A stretch of DNA of 35,628 bases from Planctomycetales bacterium 4484_113 (GTDB lineage: Bacteria; 4484-113), in the NCBI GenBank assembly GCA_002050035.1, contig MVCR01000007.1:1-35628 (forward strand), written 5' to 3'. Below, piece by piece: positions 26,562-35,557 of the stretch. Position numbers and translations under genes: made by a program. The notes beneath the pieces are model-generated. The model made no database searches, was not told where the DNA came from, and saw only the letters and a list, made by a program, of their open reading frames with translations. Position 1 is the stretch's first letter. Each line of letters starts with the position of its first letter.

Positions 26562-27779
26562 CTACCGCACTACATTCACCAAGTTGAAAATGGGCAGGTA
26601 TAGCGATATCACAATAGTCCCCACAACCGCACCGATCAGCAGAATCATGATCGGCTCGATGATGCTGGCCAGACCACGGATAGTCGCGTCGATCTCCTGG
26701 TCGTAGTAGTCCGAGAGCTTGAACAGGATCTCCTCCAAGTTTCCCGACTCCTCCCCTACCGCTATCAGGTTGGTGACAATCGGTGGGAATACCCCCGTGC
26801 GCTTCATCGGCGCGTGAATCGATTCTCCCTCGCGAATCCGCTCCCGCACGTAGATGATGGCTCTTTGCACCACATTGTTGGATGCCGTGTTCTTCGCGAC
26901 TTCAAGAGCCTCCAGGATAGGCACTCCGGACTGGCTCAACGTGCCGAACGTCCGGGTGTACCGAGTTATCGCCACCTTCCGTGCGAGAGGACCGAAAATA
27001 GGTATGCGCAACACAAGGGGATCCAGCAGGATATGTCCCCATTTGGAGTTCCGGAAGCGCAGGAAAACCATAACCGCCACCGGAATGATGAGCAACCAGT
27101 ACCAATTGGCAACCAGCCACTGGCTAGCATGCAGAACTCGTCGGGTGAGCTCCGGCAATGCAGCCTGCCCCGCAGAAAGCTCCTCGTAAAACGCTGCGAA
27201 CTGGGGCACGATGTACATCATCATGAAAAGCGTGATACCAGTAGCAAAGGTCAAGACCACCGTGGGGTAGACCATTGCGCTCTTCACCTTGCTCTTCAAC
27301 GCCAACTCGTTCTCGTAGAAGACGGCCACTCGCTCCAGAATATTATCCAGAGCACCACCGATCTCGCCCGCCTGCACCATCGAGACGAAGAAGGTGGAGA
27401 ACGCACGCGGGTGCTTCTTCATCGCCTGGTTCAGCGTTTCACCTTCTTGAATATCCAGCTTCACTTTGTGCAAGATGACGCGGAAGGAGTTGTTCTGGGT
27501 CTGCTCCTCGATCGTGTCAATCGCCTCTGCCAGAGTGAGACCCGCATTCAGTAGTAGAGCGAACTGGCGCGAGAAAATAGTCAGCTCCTTCAACCCTATG
27601 CGGAACAAGCGCTCGAACAGAATGAAGGGATTGAACGGGCGACGGCGCTCGACAATCCGCACCACGTAGAAACCCTCATTGCGCAGAGCCTCCATTACAG
27701 CCCTAGGATTATCGGCCTCCACGGTGCTGCGAATCACCTTCCCGGCGGAATCCTGAGCAGTGTACACAAATGTTCTCAT
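26562..27779 (-). CDS. pilC: Type IV pilus inner-membrane platform protein PilC
   Basis: PilC/GspF is the membrane platform that links the assembly ATPase to the pilus. The 405-aa protein shows the two repeated GspF domains: the first with LNAGLTLAEAI and EIGGALDNILERVAVFYENE, the second with SGVPILEALEVAKNT and GEESGNLEEILFKLSDYYDQEID. Three or four membrane helices are evident (VVLTFATGITLFMMMYIVP, LLIIPVAVMVFL, IMILLIGAVVGTIVISL). GAGGTAAG lies 6 nt before the ATG and a TATAAT is 28 nt upstream. Confidence 0.95.
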   Translation of the reverse strand: MRTFVYTAQDSAGKVIRSTVEADNPRAVMEALRNEGFYVVRIVERRRPFNPFILFERLFRIGLKELTIFSRQFALLLNAGLTLAEAIDTIEEQTQNNSFRVILHKVKLDIQEGETLNQAMKKHPRAFSTFFVSMVQAGEIGGALDNILERVAVFYENELALKSKVKSAMVYPTVVLTFATGITLFMMMYIVPQFAAFYEELSAGQAALPELTRRVLHASQWLVANWYWLLIIPVAVMVFLRFRNSKWGHILLDPLVLRIPIFGPLARKVAITRYTRTFGTLSQSGVPILEALEVAKNTASNNVVQRAIIYVRERIREGESIHAPMKRTGVFPPIVTNLIAVGEESGNLEEILFKLSDYYDQEIDATIRGLASIIEPIMILLIGAVVGTIVISLYLPIFNLVNVVR

Positions 27780-27806
27780 AGGCGTCTTACCTCTGTCTGC
27801 AACCTA

Positions 27807-27812
27807 ATTATA
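27807..27812 (-). promoter_or_regulatory. -10 box upstream of pilC
   Basis: A perfect TATAAT on the minus strand would give a leader of about 20 nt for pilC. No good -35 box was seen, so pilC may be transcribed both from here and from the pilB promoter. Confidence 0.4.
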
Positions 27813-27895
27813 CCCCAAATCGGGCATGGCAGTTGCCGAAACCATCGTGACCTAATCAAGCACCCCAACTCTCGTCAGGGCCATCGAGCGGAGCG

Positions 27896-29038
27896 CTACA
27901 CGCCAAGGCTGGACCCATCCAGTGAGGGAGTCTCTCTATCCAGGAGTTCACGGCTGCTCTTCACGCCACTAGCTGCCGCCGCCGAAATCAGACGCTGAAG
28001 ATTGCCCACATTGCCCGCATGCGCCATCGCGACCTCAAGAGTGATGAGCCGGTCCACGTAGCGGTCGCGCAGGTTCTGATCCATCGTCTGCATCCCCATC
28101 TTGGAGTGCGTCATCATCACGGAGTGAATCTGGAACTCCTTCTTTTCCCGGATGAGGTTGCGGATAGCCGGGATGTTCAGCATCACCTCAAAGGCAGCCA
28201 CGCGACCCCCGCCATCAGCCAGCGGCAGCAGCTGCTGGCTCATTATGCACTGCAGAGTATTCGCCAACTGCGCTCGAATCTGATCCTGCTGTTCCGAGGG
28301 GAACACATCGACAATCCGGTCAATAGTCAATGGCGCGTTGTTGGTGTGCAGGGTGGCGAATACTAAGTGACCGGTCTCAGCGGCGGTGATCGCCGTTGCA
28401 ATGGTCTCCAGGTCGCGCATTTCGCCAACAAGAATGACATCCGGATCCTGACGCAGCACGCGCTTAAGAGCACCAGAGAAGCTGAGAGTATCACGCCCCA
28501 CTTCCCGCTGGTTCACGTTGCACCGCTTGTGCTGATGCACGAACTCAATCGGGTCCTCAAGGGTCACAATGTGCAGATCTTTGGTCTCGTTGATTACATT
28601 CAGCATCGCAGCCAGCGAAGTGGACTTGCCGGAGCCAGTGGGTCCTGTTACTAGTACTAAGCCACGAGGGAGCATGATAACTTCCTTCATGATGGGAGGA
28701 AGGAGCAGCTCCTCCATCGTGGGCATCTTCTCGGAGATTGCCCGCATTGTGCAGTAGACACTCTCGCGCTGGAACCCGAGATTGCACCGGAACCGGCCAA
28801 TGCCCTTCTGGCTGTAGCCGAAGTCGAGCTCACGCTCCAGCTCAAACTTCTTCCGCTGGTCCTCCCTGATCATCGAGAAGGCAAGCTCGCGCACATCGTC
28901 TGGCGTGAGCGGCTTATAGTCCAGCCGCACCAGTTTGCCGTAAATGCGCAGGGTGGGAGGAACCCCAGCAGTCAGGTGCAGGTCGGAAGCACCATGCTCC
29001 ACCAACTGCACCAGCAAGTCAAGAATCGTGTATTCCAT
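27896..29038 (-). CDS. pilT: Twitching motility ATPase PilT
   Basis: PilT is the hexameric ATPase that powers pilus retraction. The 380-aa protein has an N-terminal PAS-like domain, the Walker A GPTGSGKSTSLAAM, the Asp-box region, VTLEDPIEF, Walker B VILVGEMRDLETI and the His box GHLVFATLHTNNA. The retraction-type motif AIRNLIREKKEFQI is also present, separating it from assembly ATPases. GGGAGAG precedes the ATG. It lies 32 bp after pilB. Confidence 0.95.
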   Translation of the reverse strand: MEYTILDLLVQLVEHGASDLHLTAGVPPTLRIYGKLVRLDYKPLTPDDVRELAFSMIREDQRKKFELERELDFGYSQKGIGRFRCNLGFQRESVYCTMRAISEKMPTMEELLLPPIMKEVIMLPRGLVLVTGPTGSGKSTSLAAMLNVINETKDLHIVTLEDPIEFVHQHKRCNVNQREVGRDTLSFSGALKRVLRQDPDVILVGEMRDLETIATAITAAETGHLVFATLHTNNAPLTIDRIVDVFPSEQQDQIRAQLANTLQCIMSQQLLPLADGGGRVAAFEVMLNIPAIRNLIREKKEFQIHSVMMTHSKMGMQTMDQNLRDRYVDRLITLEVAMAHAGNVGNLQRLISAAAASGVKSSRELLDRETPSLDGSSLGV

Positions 29039-29070
29039 CTGATATCTCTCCCTTTGAATTAGAGGGATTC

Positions 29071-30882
29071 TTACGTCTCAAAGCCCTCGACCTCTGCAAG
29101 CTTAGGGGCGGTCTCCGCAAGCCCACCACGCACCGCAGCCATGGCAACCGCCTCCTCTTCTGTCTCCGCCTCATAGTCTGGCCGCGCCACTCTGAGGAGC
29201 TCACCCAAGCTGACTTGTCCAGCAAGTACCTTCTTTACGCCACTCTCCCACAGGGTGAGCATCCCCTCCTTGCGGGCCTGAGCCTTGATCGCGTGCAGAG
29301 ACGTCGTCTTGGCAATTAGATTCTTGATGGAGTTACTCATGCGGAAGATCTCAAATATGCCGGTGCGGCCCATATAGCCCACGTGCTTGCAGAACTTGCA
29401 GCCACCAGGATGATAGAGAATGGGAGGACGTCCCTCGTACTGGCTCTCATCGTACGCACCCCGCATATAGGACAACTCTTCCTCCGTGGCCTCGGAAGCC
29501 ACCTTGCAATGGGGACAGAGCTTCCTTACCAATCGCTGTGCCATAATGCCGATCACGGAAGCGTTAATCAGGTAGGGAGGTACGCCCAAGTTCTCAAGGC
29601 GCGGTATTGCTCCCGGGGCATCGTTAGTGTGCAGCGTCGAGAACACCAGGTGACCCGTAAGTGCCGCGTTCACCGCAAGGTCCGCCGTTTCACCATCACG
29701 GATCTCACCAACCATTATGATATCCGGGTCCTGCCGCACCACAGTTCGCAGCCCCGAAGCGAAGGTCAGTCCCACCTTAGGGTTAACATGCACCTGGTTG
29801 ATCTTGTCGAGCTGGTATTCCACCGGGTCTTCGATGGTAACAACGTTCACGTTCTCAGTTGCCAGCTTCGCCAGGGATGCAATGAGCGTCGTTGACTTGC
29901 CGGAACCCGTTGGCCCGGTGATAAGGATAATTCCATGGGGCTGCTCGATGAGCGAGTTGAAAACGTCCAGCTCCTCTTCATCGAAGCCGAGGTCGACCAG
30001 TTTGTACTCCTGAGCGCTCTTGTTCAGAAGGCGCATCACGATCTTCTCGCCGAAGACCGTGGGAAGAGTGGAGAACCGGATGTCGTATTGGGCATCGGCA
30101 ACCTCCAGGTCAATGCGGCCGTCCTGCGGCTTGCGGCGCTCCGATGTATCCAGACGCGCCATAATCTTGAGCCGAGCAGTGACCGCGGCAATGGCGCTCT
30201 TGGGCACCGTCAGAATGCGATGCAGCATCCCATCAACACGGTAGCGCACCACCATCTGGTCACTCTTCGGTTCCAGGTGAATGTCCGATGCCCGATAGTC
30301 CGCGGCACCGTTAAGAATCGTGTCCACGAGCTTCACGATGGGAGCATCCTCTATCTCCTGCAACGTCTGACTATCGGCAAGCGTCTCATCGATGATGTAG
30401 CCCTGCTTAATTCGTTCCTGCTGAAACTCCTCAATTGACTTCTGAGCTTCATGCGAGACTCCAAAGAACTGATCGAAGGCAAACTGGATAGCACTGGGGC
30501 TGGTAATGCGCGGCACCACTTCAAGCCCTGTCGAGAGCCGGATGTCGTCGATAGCCAGCAGATTCAGCGGATCCACCATCGCCACTATCAGGTTGGTGCC
30601 TTCCCTACGCACCGGGAAGGCCTGGTGCCGCTTGATCATATCCGGTGGGACCAGACGGGCTATATCCGGGTCAATCTTCTCCTCGTAGAGGTCAATCTTC
30701 TCTATCCCTAGCTGCCGCGCAAGCACGTCCTGAATCTCATCCTCGAGGGCAAGCTGCATATCGACAATGACCTCACCCAGTCGGCGACCCGTTTCCTTCT
30801 GCTTCTCCAGTACGTCGGCCAGCTTATCGTTCGAGATAATACCAGCCTCAATCAGCATTTCGCCAATCTTCTTATTCTTCAT
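29071..30882 (-). CDS. pilB: Type IV pilus assembly ATPase PilB
   Basis: PilB drives pilus extension. The 603-aa protein has an N-terminal MshE/GspE-like domain (KIGEMLIEAGIIS, LGEVIVDM), an N2 domain, Walker A ITGPTGSGKSTTL, Walker B DIIMVGEIRDGETAD, the His box GHLVFSTLHTNDAPGAI and a zinc site of four cysteines (LCPHCK and GCKFCK). I chose ATG 30882 because a TTGACT/TATAAA promoter at 30943-30971 would start transcription near 30936, inside the longer open frame that reaches 30987. Confidence 0.95.
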   Translation of the reverse strand: MKNKKIGEMLIEAGIISNDKLADVLEKQKETGRRLGEVIVDMQLALEDEIQDVLARQLGIEKIDLYEEKIDPDIARLVPPDMIKRHQAFPVRREGTNLIVAMVDPLNLLAIDDIRLSTGLEVVPRITSPSAIQFAFDQFFGVSHEAQKSIEEFQQERIKQGYIIDETLADSQTLQEIEDAPIVKLVDTILNGAADYRASDIHLEPKSDQMVVRYRVDGMLHRILTVPKSAIAAVTARLKIMARLDTSERRKPQDGRIDLEVADAQYDIRFSTLPTVFGEKIVMRLLNKSAQEYKLVDLGFDEEELDVFNSLIEQPHGIILITGPTGSGKSTTLIASLAKLATENVNVVTIEDPVEYQLDKINQVHVNPKVGLTFASGLRTVVRQDPDIIMVGEIRDGETADLAVNAALTGHLVFSTLHTNDAPGAIPRLENLGVPPYLINASVIGIMAQRLVRKLCPHCKVASEATEEELSYMRGAYDESQYEGRPPILYHPGGCKFCKHVGYMGRTGIFEIFRMSNSIKNLIAKTTSLHAIKAQARKEGMLTLWESGVKKVLAGQVSLGELLRVARPDYEAETEEEAVAMAAVRGGLAETAPKLAEVEGFET

Positions 30883-30942
30883 AATCGAATGCCACCCTGG
30901 CCAGAATAACTTGGCCACCCTTCTGGATTTCGCCCGAACTTC

Positions 30943-30971
30943 TTTATAACACGTCCCCAGATGCAAGTCAA
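30943..30971 (-). promoter_or_regulatory. Promoter of the pilBTC genes
   Basis: On the minus strand TTGACT (30966-30971) and TATAAA (30943-30948) are 17 bp apart. The leader of about 54 nt contains a TGGCCA/TGGCCA stem (30898-30903 with 30912-30917). Confidence 0.7.
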
Positions 30972-30988
30972 TTTGACTCCACCACAAA

Positions 30989-31813
30989 TCACCATCCTAA
31001 ATGAGCATTCTCAAGGACCGTCAGAAGCACTCTATACCGGCTCTTCCCCTGCCGTAGCAGTGCCGCCTGAACCAGTGCGCGACCTCCCAGTTCGAAGTCC
31101 ACCAGGTCTCCCGCTGAGAGCGCCGTGGAGGCGTTTGTCACAGTGAGCAGGTTAACGGCGACAAAGCCTTTGCTAACAGCCTTCTTCGCTTCCTCCCGCC
31201 CCATTCCGAACGCCTTGCCGACCAGCGCATCCAGGCGTGGGGAACGGAGGAATACCGTGGCCTGCCGCGCGAAATCACCGCCGTCGAGTTTTCCCGCAAC
31301 CTCGCTCATCTCAATGGTCAGTCTGTCAAAAGCGTCTCGCACATCCATACGCCGCCGTGAATCAACGAGCAGGAACGCGCCGGAAGACCCCGCCAGAAAA
31401 TCCCCCAGCCAACCAGGATGCACGCCCTGCGAAGCCAGCATTCGCACCCATGAGCCTACCTTGCGAGCCTGGTCAGCCGCCGGACTCTCCGCTGGAACGC
31501 TCATCCGCAGCCACCTTGCCGGGAAGGTCTCGGCCAGTTCGTCCCACTCGCCGAGCAGCCGAGGTACTTCCTCGCGCAGGCGGCTCGCGACAATCGGCGC
31601 TTTGCCTGGCGGCAAGATACGTAGCATCACGCGGCGGGGCATCCGGTAGCCGCCAAAGACGCCAGCCAGCATCCGCCGCTCGGCGAAGCGCACAAGCCAT
31701 TCCGACAGCTCGTCCGGCCCGAGAAAGCCTGTGAAAACGCCCTCCGACGGAATCGCCTGCGGATGTTCCAAGAATCGAGACAGCTCGCTCAAGTTCACCC
31801 TCTCCCGCGTCAT
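30989..31813 (-). CDS. YlmH-like S4-domain RNA-binding protein
   Basis: The 274-aa protein has an S4 RNA-binding domain at its C-terminus (about 195-255: LDALVGKAFGMGREEAKKAV, then GDLVDFELGG) and an N-terminal part with FTGFLGPDE and FGGYRMPRRVML, as in the YlmH family linked to cell division and ribosome function. The middle part is Arg/Glu-rich and helical. Start ATG 31813 has no Shine-Dalgarno site; TAGAAT on the minus strand (31853-31858) could be its -10 box. It is divergent from ubiD. Confidence 0.8.
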   Translation of the reverse strand: MTRERVNLSELSRFLEHPQAIPSEGVFTGFLGPDELSEWLVRFAERRMLAGVFGGYRMPRRVMLRILPPGKAPIVASRLREEVPRLLGEWDELAETFPARWLRMSVPAESPAADQARKVGSWVRMLASQGVHPGWLGDFLAGSSGAFLLVDSRRRMDVRDAFDRLTIEMSEVAGKLDGGDFARQATVFLRSPRLDALVGKAFGMGREEAKKAVSKGFVAVNLLTVTNASTALSAGDLVDFELGGRALVQAALLRQGKSRYRVLLTVLENAHLGW

Positions 31814-31844
31814 CGCCGTCAGCGCGAACCGCCAGCGGCTCTGC

Positions 31845-31850
31845 TATACT
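31845..31850 (+). promoter_or_regulatory. -10 box of ubiD
   Basis: TATACT ends 10 nt before the ubiD ATG. No Shine-Dalgarno site or good -35 box is present. If used, the 5' leader would be 3-5 nt at most. The opposite-strand TAGAAT (31853-31858) overlaps this region. Confidence 0.45.
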
Positions 31851-31860
31851 TCATTCTACT

Positions 31861-33360
31861 ATGCCCTTTCCCTATGCCGACCTTCGGGAGTTCATTTCGG
31901 CGCTGGAAGCGGATGGCGAGCTCACGCGGGTGGCCGAGCCGGTTGACCCGGTGCTGGAAGTCACCGAGCTGACCGACCGGATGAGCAAGTCGCGCGCGGC
32001 GAAGGTCCCCGACGGGACGCCCGATTTCCTCGCGAGCGGCGGCTCGACGCTGCTGTTCGAGCATCCGAAGGACTCCGAGATTCCCATCGCCATCAACCTC
32101 TTCGGCTCGCTCACGCGAATCAGCAAGGCGCTGGGAGTGGCGCATCCTAACGAGATTGCCGACCGCATCGGCGAGCTGCTGGATTTGAAGCCGCCAAGAG
32201 GGCTGCGGGAGCAGCTCGCCTTCCTGCCGAAGTTGATGGAGCTTGCGAAATTCGTGCCCCGCGAGGTCAAACGTGCGCCCTGCCAGGAAATCGTGCTCAC
32301 CGGCGACGAGGTTGAGCTGGGGAGATTCCCCATTCTGAAGTGCTGGCCGGAGGACGGCGGGCGCTTCATCACTTTCCCGCTGGTGGTGACGCACGATCCC
32401 GAAAGCGGCACGCGCAATCTCGGCATCTACCGGATGCAGGTTTTTTCGCGCAATGAGACCGGCATGCACTGGCACATCCACAAGGACGGCGCGCGGCACT
32501 TCGAGAAGGCGAAGACGCGGGGGGAGAAGCTGCCGGTGGCGGTGGCGATTGGCGCCGACCCGGTGACCTGCTACGCTGCGAGCGCTCCGCTTCCAGGCGG
32601 GATTGACGAGTTACTCTTCGCTGGCTTCATTCGCGGGAAGCCGGTGGAAGTGGTGAAGTGCAAGAGCAATGAGCTGTTCGTGCCTGCGAGCGCGGAGATA
32701 GTGTTGGAAGGATACGTCGACCCGAAGGAGCCGCTGCGCAAGGAGGGGCCGTTCGGCGACCATACCGGCTACTACAGCGGCGTGGACGAGTATCCGACTT
32801 TTCATATCGAGACCATCACGCATCGGCGGGAGCCTATCTATCACGCCACCATCGTCGGCAAGCCGCCGCAGGAGGACTACTTCCTCGGGTATGCGACCAC
32901 GCGGATATTCCTGCCGCTGATGAAGCTGGTGCTGCCGGAGCTTAAAGACATCTGCTGTCCGCCGGAGGGGGTGTTTCACAACTGCGTGATTGCCTCTATC
33001 GAGAAGCGGTATCCGGCGCAGGCGCGGCGGGTGATGAGCGGGCTGTGGGGCATGGGGCAGATGAGTTTCGCCAAGGTGATTGTGGTCGTGGACGCCGATG
33101 TGCCGGTGGAGGATTTGAGCGAGGTCGCGTTTCAGGCGTTGGCGAATGTGGATCCGCGGCGGGATATGATGTTCTTTGAGGGGCCGACGGATGTCCTCGA
33201 CCACGCGGCGCCGCAGCCGTTTTTCGGGAGCAAAGTGGGAATCGACGCCACCCGCAAGATTGTCGGGGAGTGCGACCGCGAATGGCCCGCCGAAATCGTG
33301 ATGACCGAGGATGTGAAGCGAAAGATGGACGAGATATGGGGGAGGATATCTGGGGTATAA
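31861..33360 (+). CDS. UbiD-family prenylated-FMN decarboxylase
   Basis: UbiD enzymes decarboxylate aromatic or unsaturated acids, using prenylated FMN. The 499-aa protein has the family blocks NLFGSLTRI, GMHWHIHKDGARHF, ELLFAGFIRGKPVEVVKC, EIVLEGYVDP, EGPFGDHTGYYSG and the C-terminal DHAAPQPFFGSKVGIDATRK. Its length is typical. A role in menaquinone biosynthesis is possible but cannot be read from the sequence. The gene is visibly more GC-rich than the ATP synthase genes. Its TAA overlaps the ATG of the hicB gene by one base. A near-copy of its last 19 codons lies 590 bp downstream. Confidence 0.92.
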   Translation: MPFPYADLREFISALEADGELTRVAEPVDPVLEVTELTDRMSKSRAAKVPDGTPDFLASGGSTLLFEHPKDSEIPIAINLFGSLTRISKALGVAHPNEIADRIGELLDLKPPRGLREQLAFLPKLMELAKFVPREVKRAPCQEIVLTGDEVELGRFPILKCWPEDGGRFITFPLVVTHDPESGTRNLGIYRMQVFSRNETGMHWHIHKDGARHFEKAKTRGEKLPVAVAIGADPVTCYAASAPLPGGIDELLFAGFIRGKPVEVVKCKSNELFVPASAEIVLEGYVDPKEPLRKEGPFGDHTGYYSGVDEYPTFHIETITHRREPIYHATIVGKPPQEDYFLGYATTRIFLPLMKLVLPELKDICCPPEGVFHNCVIASIEKRYPAQARRVMSGLWGMGQMSFAKVIVVVDADVPVEDLSEVAFQALANVDPRRDMMFFEGPTDVLDHAAPQPFFGSKVGIDATRKIVGECDREWPAEIVMTEDVKRKMDEIWGRISGV

Positions 33361-33617
33361 TGTCAGTGATGGTTCCATCGAGATTCACTTTGCTGCTCTC
33401 GCGCGACGAGGAAGAGCCCGAGAGCTTCAATGTCTCAGTCAAGGAGCTTCCCGGCTGCTACACCCACGGCAAGACCGTGGAGGAGTGCATCGCGCGCTCG
33501 ATTGAGGCAATTCAGGGCTTCCTCGAGTCCCAGGCGCAGGATGGGGAAATCGACCTTCCAGCAGAGCTCTCGTTTGATGAGATTGAAGTGGGGCTGACGA
33601 TTCCCACGACTCCCTAG
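33360..33617 (+). CDS. HicB-like antitoxin
   Basis: The 85-aa protein has the HicB/UPF0150 pattern: FNVSVKELPGCYTHGKTVEECIARSIEAIQGFL. ATG 33360 overlaps the ubiD stop by one base (TAATG). An in-frame extension upstream to 33270 runs through ubiD and is not needed. The following frame carries a HicA-like sequence. Confidence 0.85.
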   Translation: MSVMVPSRFTLLLSRDEEEPESFNVSVKELPGCYTHGKTVEECIARSIEAIQGFLESQAQDGEIDLPAELSFDEIEVGLTIPTTP

Positions 33618-33837
33618 AGCTACTGGTGCCGAGCACTATCGCGCTCTCCTCAAATGGGGGTGCCGTCCTGCTGGCAGTCGGGGCAGCCACTTCTACCTGG
33701 TCAGTCCGAAGACGGGAAAGCGCTTCACCGTGCCGTGCCACGCTGGCGAAATCCTCCCAACGGGCACGCTCAAGTCCATCCTGCGCGACGCCGGTCTCAC
33801 GAACGAGGAGTACATTGACCTGTTCGGAGGGAAATGA
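33598..33837 (+). pseudogene. HicA-like toxin without a start codon
   Basis: A frame of 79 codons reads LPRATGAEHYRALLKWG, GSRGSHFYLVSP (with the catalytic-type His of HicA), FTVPCHAGEILPTGTL and SILRDAGLTNEEYIDLF, which is a good HicA toxin. It begins straight after an in-frame stop codon (TGA at 33595-33597) and has no ATG, GTG or TTG before the conserved part. It is in the +1 frame relative to hicB. Either it is inactive, or there is an error, or it is made by a +1 frameshift from hicB at CCC-TAG (33612-33617). Confidence 0.7.
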
Positions 33838-33877
33838 ACGGTATTGGTCCCGCCGTCACCCACGGCGCACCAGGCTG

Positions 33878-33937
33878 GAGGAGATTGCGATGACCGAGGA
33901 TGTGAAGCGAAGGATGGAGGAGTTGTGGGGGAGATAG
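33878..33937 (+). pseudogene. Remnant of a ubiD 3' end
   Basis: The segment encodes EEIAMTEDVKRRMEELWGR and a stop, nearly identical to the UbiD C-terminus EIVMTEDVKRKMDEIWGR (33292-33348) at both protein and DNA level. The two copies are 589 bp apart and flank the hicBA pair. Confidence 0.8.
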
Positions 33938-33951
33938 CGTCGGAAAGCTGA

Positions 33952-33957
33952 TAGAAT
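33952..33957 (+). promoter_or_regulatory. -10 box of the SIR2-like gene
   Basis: TAGAAT ends 6 nt before the ATG at 33964, the same geometry as at atpZ. No Shine-Dalgarno site is present, so the mRNA is probably leaderless. Confidence 0.5.
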
Positions 33958-33963
33958 CAGTGT

Positions 33964-35217
33964 ATGTCTGAAGGGCCAGGCAAGACCGTCTATATTCTTG
34001 GAGCAGGTGCGTCTTCTGGTTCGCGGCTAATACCAAAGAAAGACTATCGCCTCGATGAGCTTAGTGGCGCTGTTCCTGTCAACGCCAGAGTGCCATTGAC
34101 GCACGAGTTCTTTGACGGCTCCGAAATCCCATACGGTGAACTGCGAGATTACCTTCTCAAGAACTTCGGTGAGAAGGAGTGGCACACACGCAGTGGCCAA
34201 AGAGGCGTGATGGAGGAGTTTGTTAAGAAGTGGCATGAGAGAAGCCGGCAGAACGCAGAGTTTAGCGATGCAGATATTGAGCTAGTATTCACCCGAATTG
34301 AGACTGAGCTATTCAGAAGCCCGCGGAAGGACGCCAGGCTGGAGCGAGCGAGATACTGGATAACCGAGCGTATTGTGAGAAGACTTAGGCAAGCGTGCGA
34401 GGGGAACTACTCCCTCGATTATATGAAGCTGTGCCAATTGCTCAAACCAGGTGACGTTATTGTCACCTTCAATTGGGACGACCTCATTGAGAAAGCCCTC
34501 GATTGGAGAAGCCAGGAGTGGTACCACGAATCTATCGTAGCCGTCTCCCAACATCCGGCCTGGACTGGGACGCGGGACGGTGCTAGAGTCCTTAGGCTTG
34601 ACAACTTCCAGAAGGGACCTTTCCCTCTCAAACACGCATTGCTCTTGAAACTACATGGTTCAGTAACCTGGTTTGCGTGTCCAACAACTGATTGTCCTGA
34701 ACACAATCAGGTGTATATGATACAGAAGCTTTCGCGATCCAAAGACCCAGTGACTGGGCAAGAGGTTTCTGGAGACCAAGTCCCCGAACCTTACTACGAG
34801 GACGAGGGCCTGTTGTCCCTGTACTGCAATACGTGTGGGAAGCAGATGGTGCGTGTGATCGTCCCTCCAATCACATTCAAGCCTTACGAAGACTATCCAG
34901 CCGTCAGGGTCAGTTGGTGGCTTGCCTACAGAGCGCTGCAACATGCGGACAGGATAGTGGCGATTGGCTATAGCTTCCGGGAAAGCGACGCGTACAGTGA
35001 GTGGCTTCTTGCCTCTGCTGTGAGAAATAGACCTCCAGAGAAAGAGCCGCCATTGATTAAACTAGTCTGTCCGAGCAATCCACCGCTAATGCGAGTTAAG
35101 GACATTGTTCGCGACTGGAGCGAGGTCAGTGCGATTAAGAAGCCCTTCTCCGACTGGGTTGATGACCAGTTCGAACACAGACAGGTCGAGAATGACGCGA
35201 CCGACGACAATGGGTGA
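33964..35217 (+). CDS. SIR2-like NAD-binding protein, probable defence factor
   Basis: The 417-aa protein has the SIR2 hallmarks: a nucleotide loop YILGAGAS (10-17), TFNWDD (168-173, with the N and D of SIR2 NADases), LKLHGSV (His231), two cysteine pairs (C239/C244, C288/C291) forming a zinc ribbon, IVPPITFK and AIGYSFRESD. Such SIR2-like proteins often deplete NAD in phage defence (for example in Thoeris or SIR2-associated systems). No partner such as a TIR, helicase or Argonaute gene is visible here. The gene has lower GC than ubiD, consistent with transfer. It is flanked by a ubiD remnant and HicB genes. Confidence 0.75.
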   Translation: MSEGPGKTVYILGAGASSGSRLIPKKDYRLDELSGAVPVNARVPLTHEFFDGSEIPYGELRDYLLKNFGEKEWHTRSGQRGVMEEFVKKWHERSRQNAEFSDADIELVFTRIETELFRSPRKDARLERARYWITERIVRRLRQACEGNYSLDYMKLCQLLKPGDVIVTFNWDDLIEKALDWRSQEWYHESIVAVSQHPAWTGTRDGARVLRLDNFQKGPFPLKHALLLKLHGSVTWFACPTTDCPEHNQVYMIQKLSRSKDPVTGQEVSGDQVPEPYYEDEGLLSLYCNTCGKQMVRVIVPPITFKPYEDYPAVRVSWWLAYRALQHADRIVAIGYSFRESDAYSEWLLASAVRNRPPEKEPPLIKLVCPSNPPLMRVKDIVRDWSEVSAIKKPFSDWVDDQFEHRQVENDATDDNG

Positions 35218-35419
35218 ATGCCTAGTTATCACATACTGGAACGAGGAGGACCGGGCGTTCATCGCCGAGGTGCCGGAGCTTCCCGGGTGCGCCGCCGACG
35301 GGGCGACCTATCAGGAGGCGCTCGCGAACGTCGAGGTGGTGATTCAGGAATGGACCGAGACCGCCAAGGAACTGGGTCGTCCGATCCCGGAAGCGAAGGG
35401 ACGCGCCGTCTCCGTCTAG
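35192..35419 (+). CDS. HicB-like antitoxin
   Basis: The 75-aa protein reads CLVITYWNEEDRAFIAEVPELPGC then GATYQEALANVEVVIQEW, a HicB-family fold. ATG 35192 is used; ATG 35210 is an equally good start and would give 69 aa. Both overlap the end of the SIR2 gene. No HicA partner follows within 160 bp, so this is an orphan or a partner of something upstream. Confidence 0.75.
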   Translation: MTRPTTMGECLVITYWNEEDRAFIAEVPELPGCAADGATYQEALANVEVVIQEWTETAKELGRPIPEAKGRAVSV

Positions 35420-35557
35420 CTCCAGGGACGACACCTTCGTTTCACTCTTGAACTCACTTCCACTAGACGTACACCAAGACGTAGCGATGCGCCAGGGGCG
35501 AGGCGGTTCGCGAAGAGACCAGCGGGCTGCTTGGGGAGTGGCGGGCGCAGCCGAGGG
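35420..35557. other. Gap between two HicB-like genes
   Basis: No gene, repeat or RNA was found in these 138 bp, apart from the promoter starting at the end of the gap. Confidence 0.4.

Noticed and set aside
30883-30987. Longer pilB start at 30987
   Set aside because: A TTGACT/TATAAA promoter lies inside this stretch, so it would not be transcribed.
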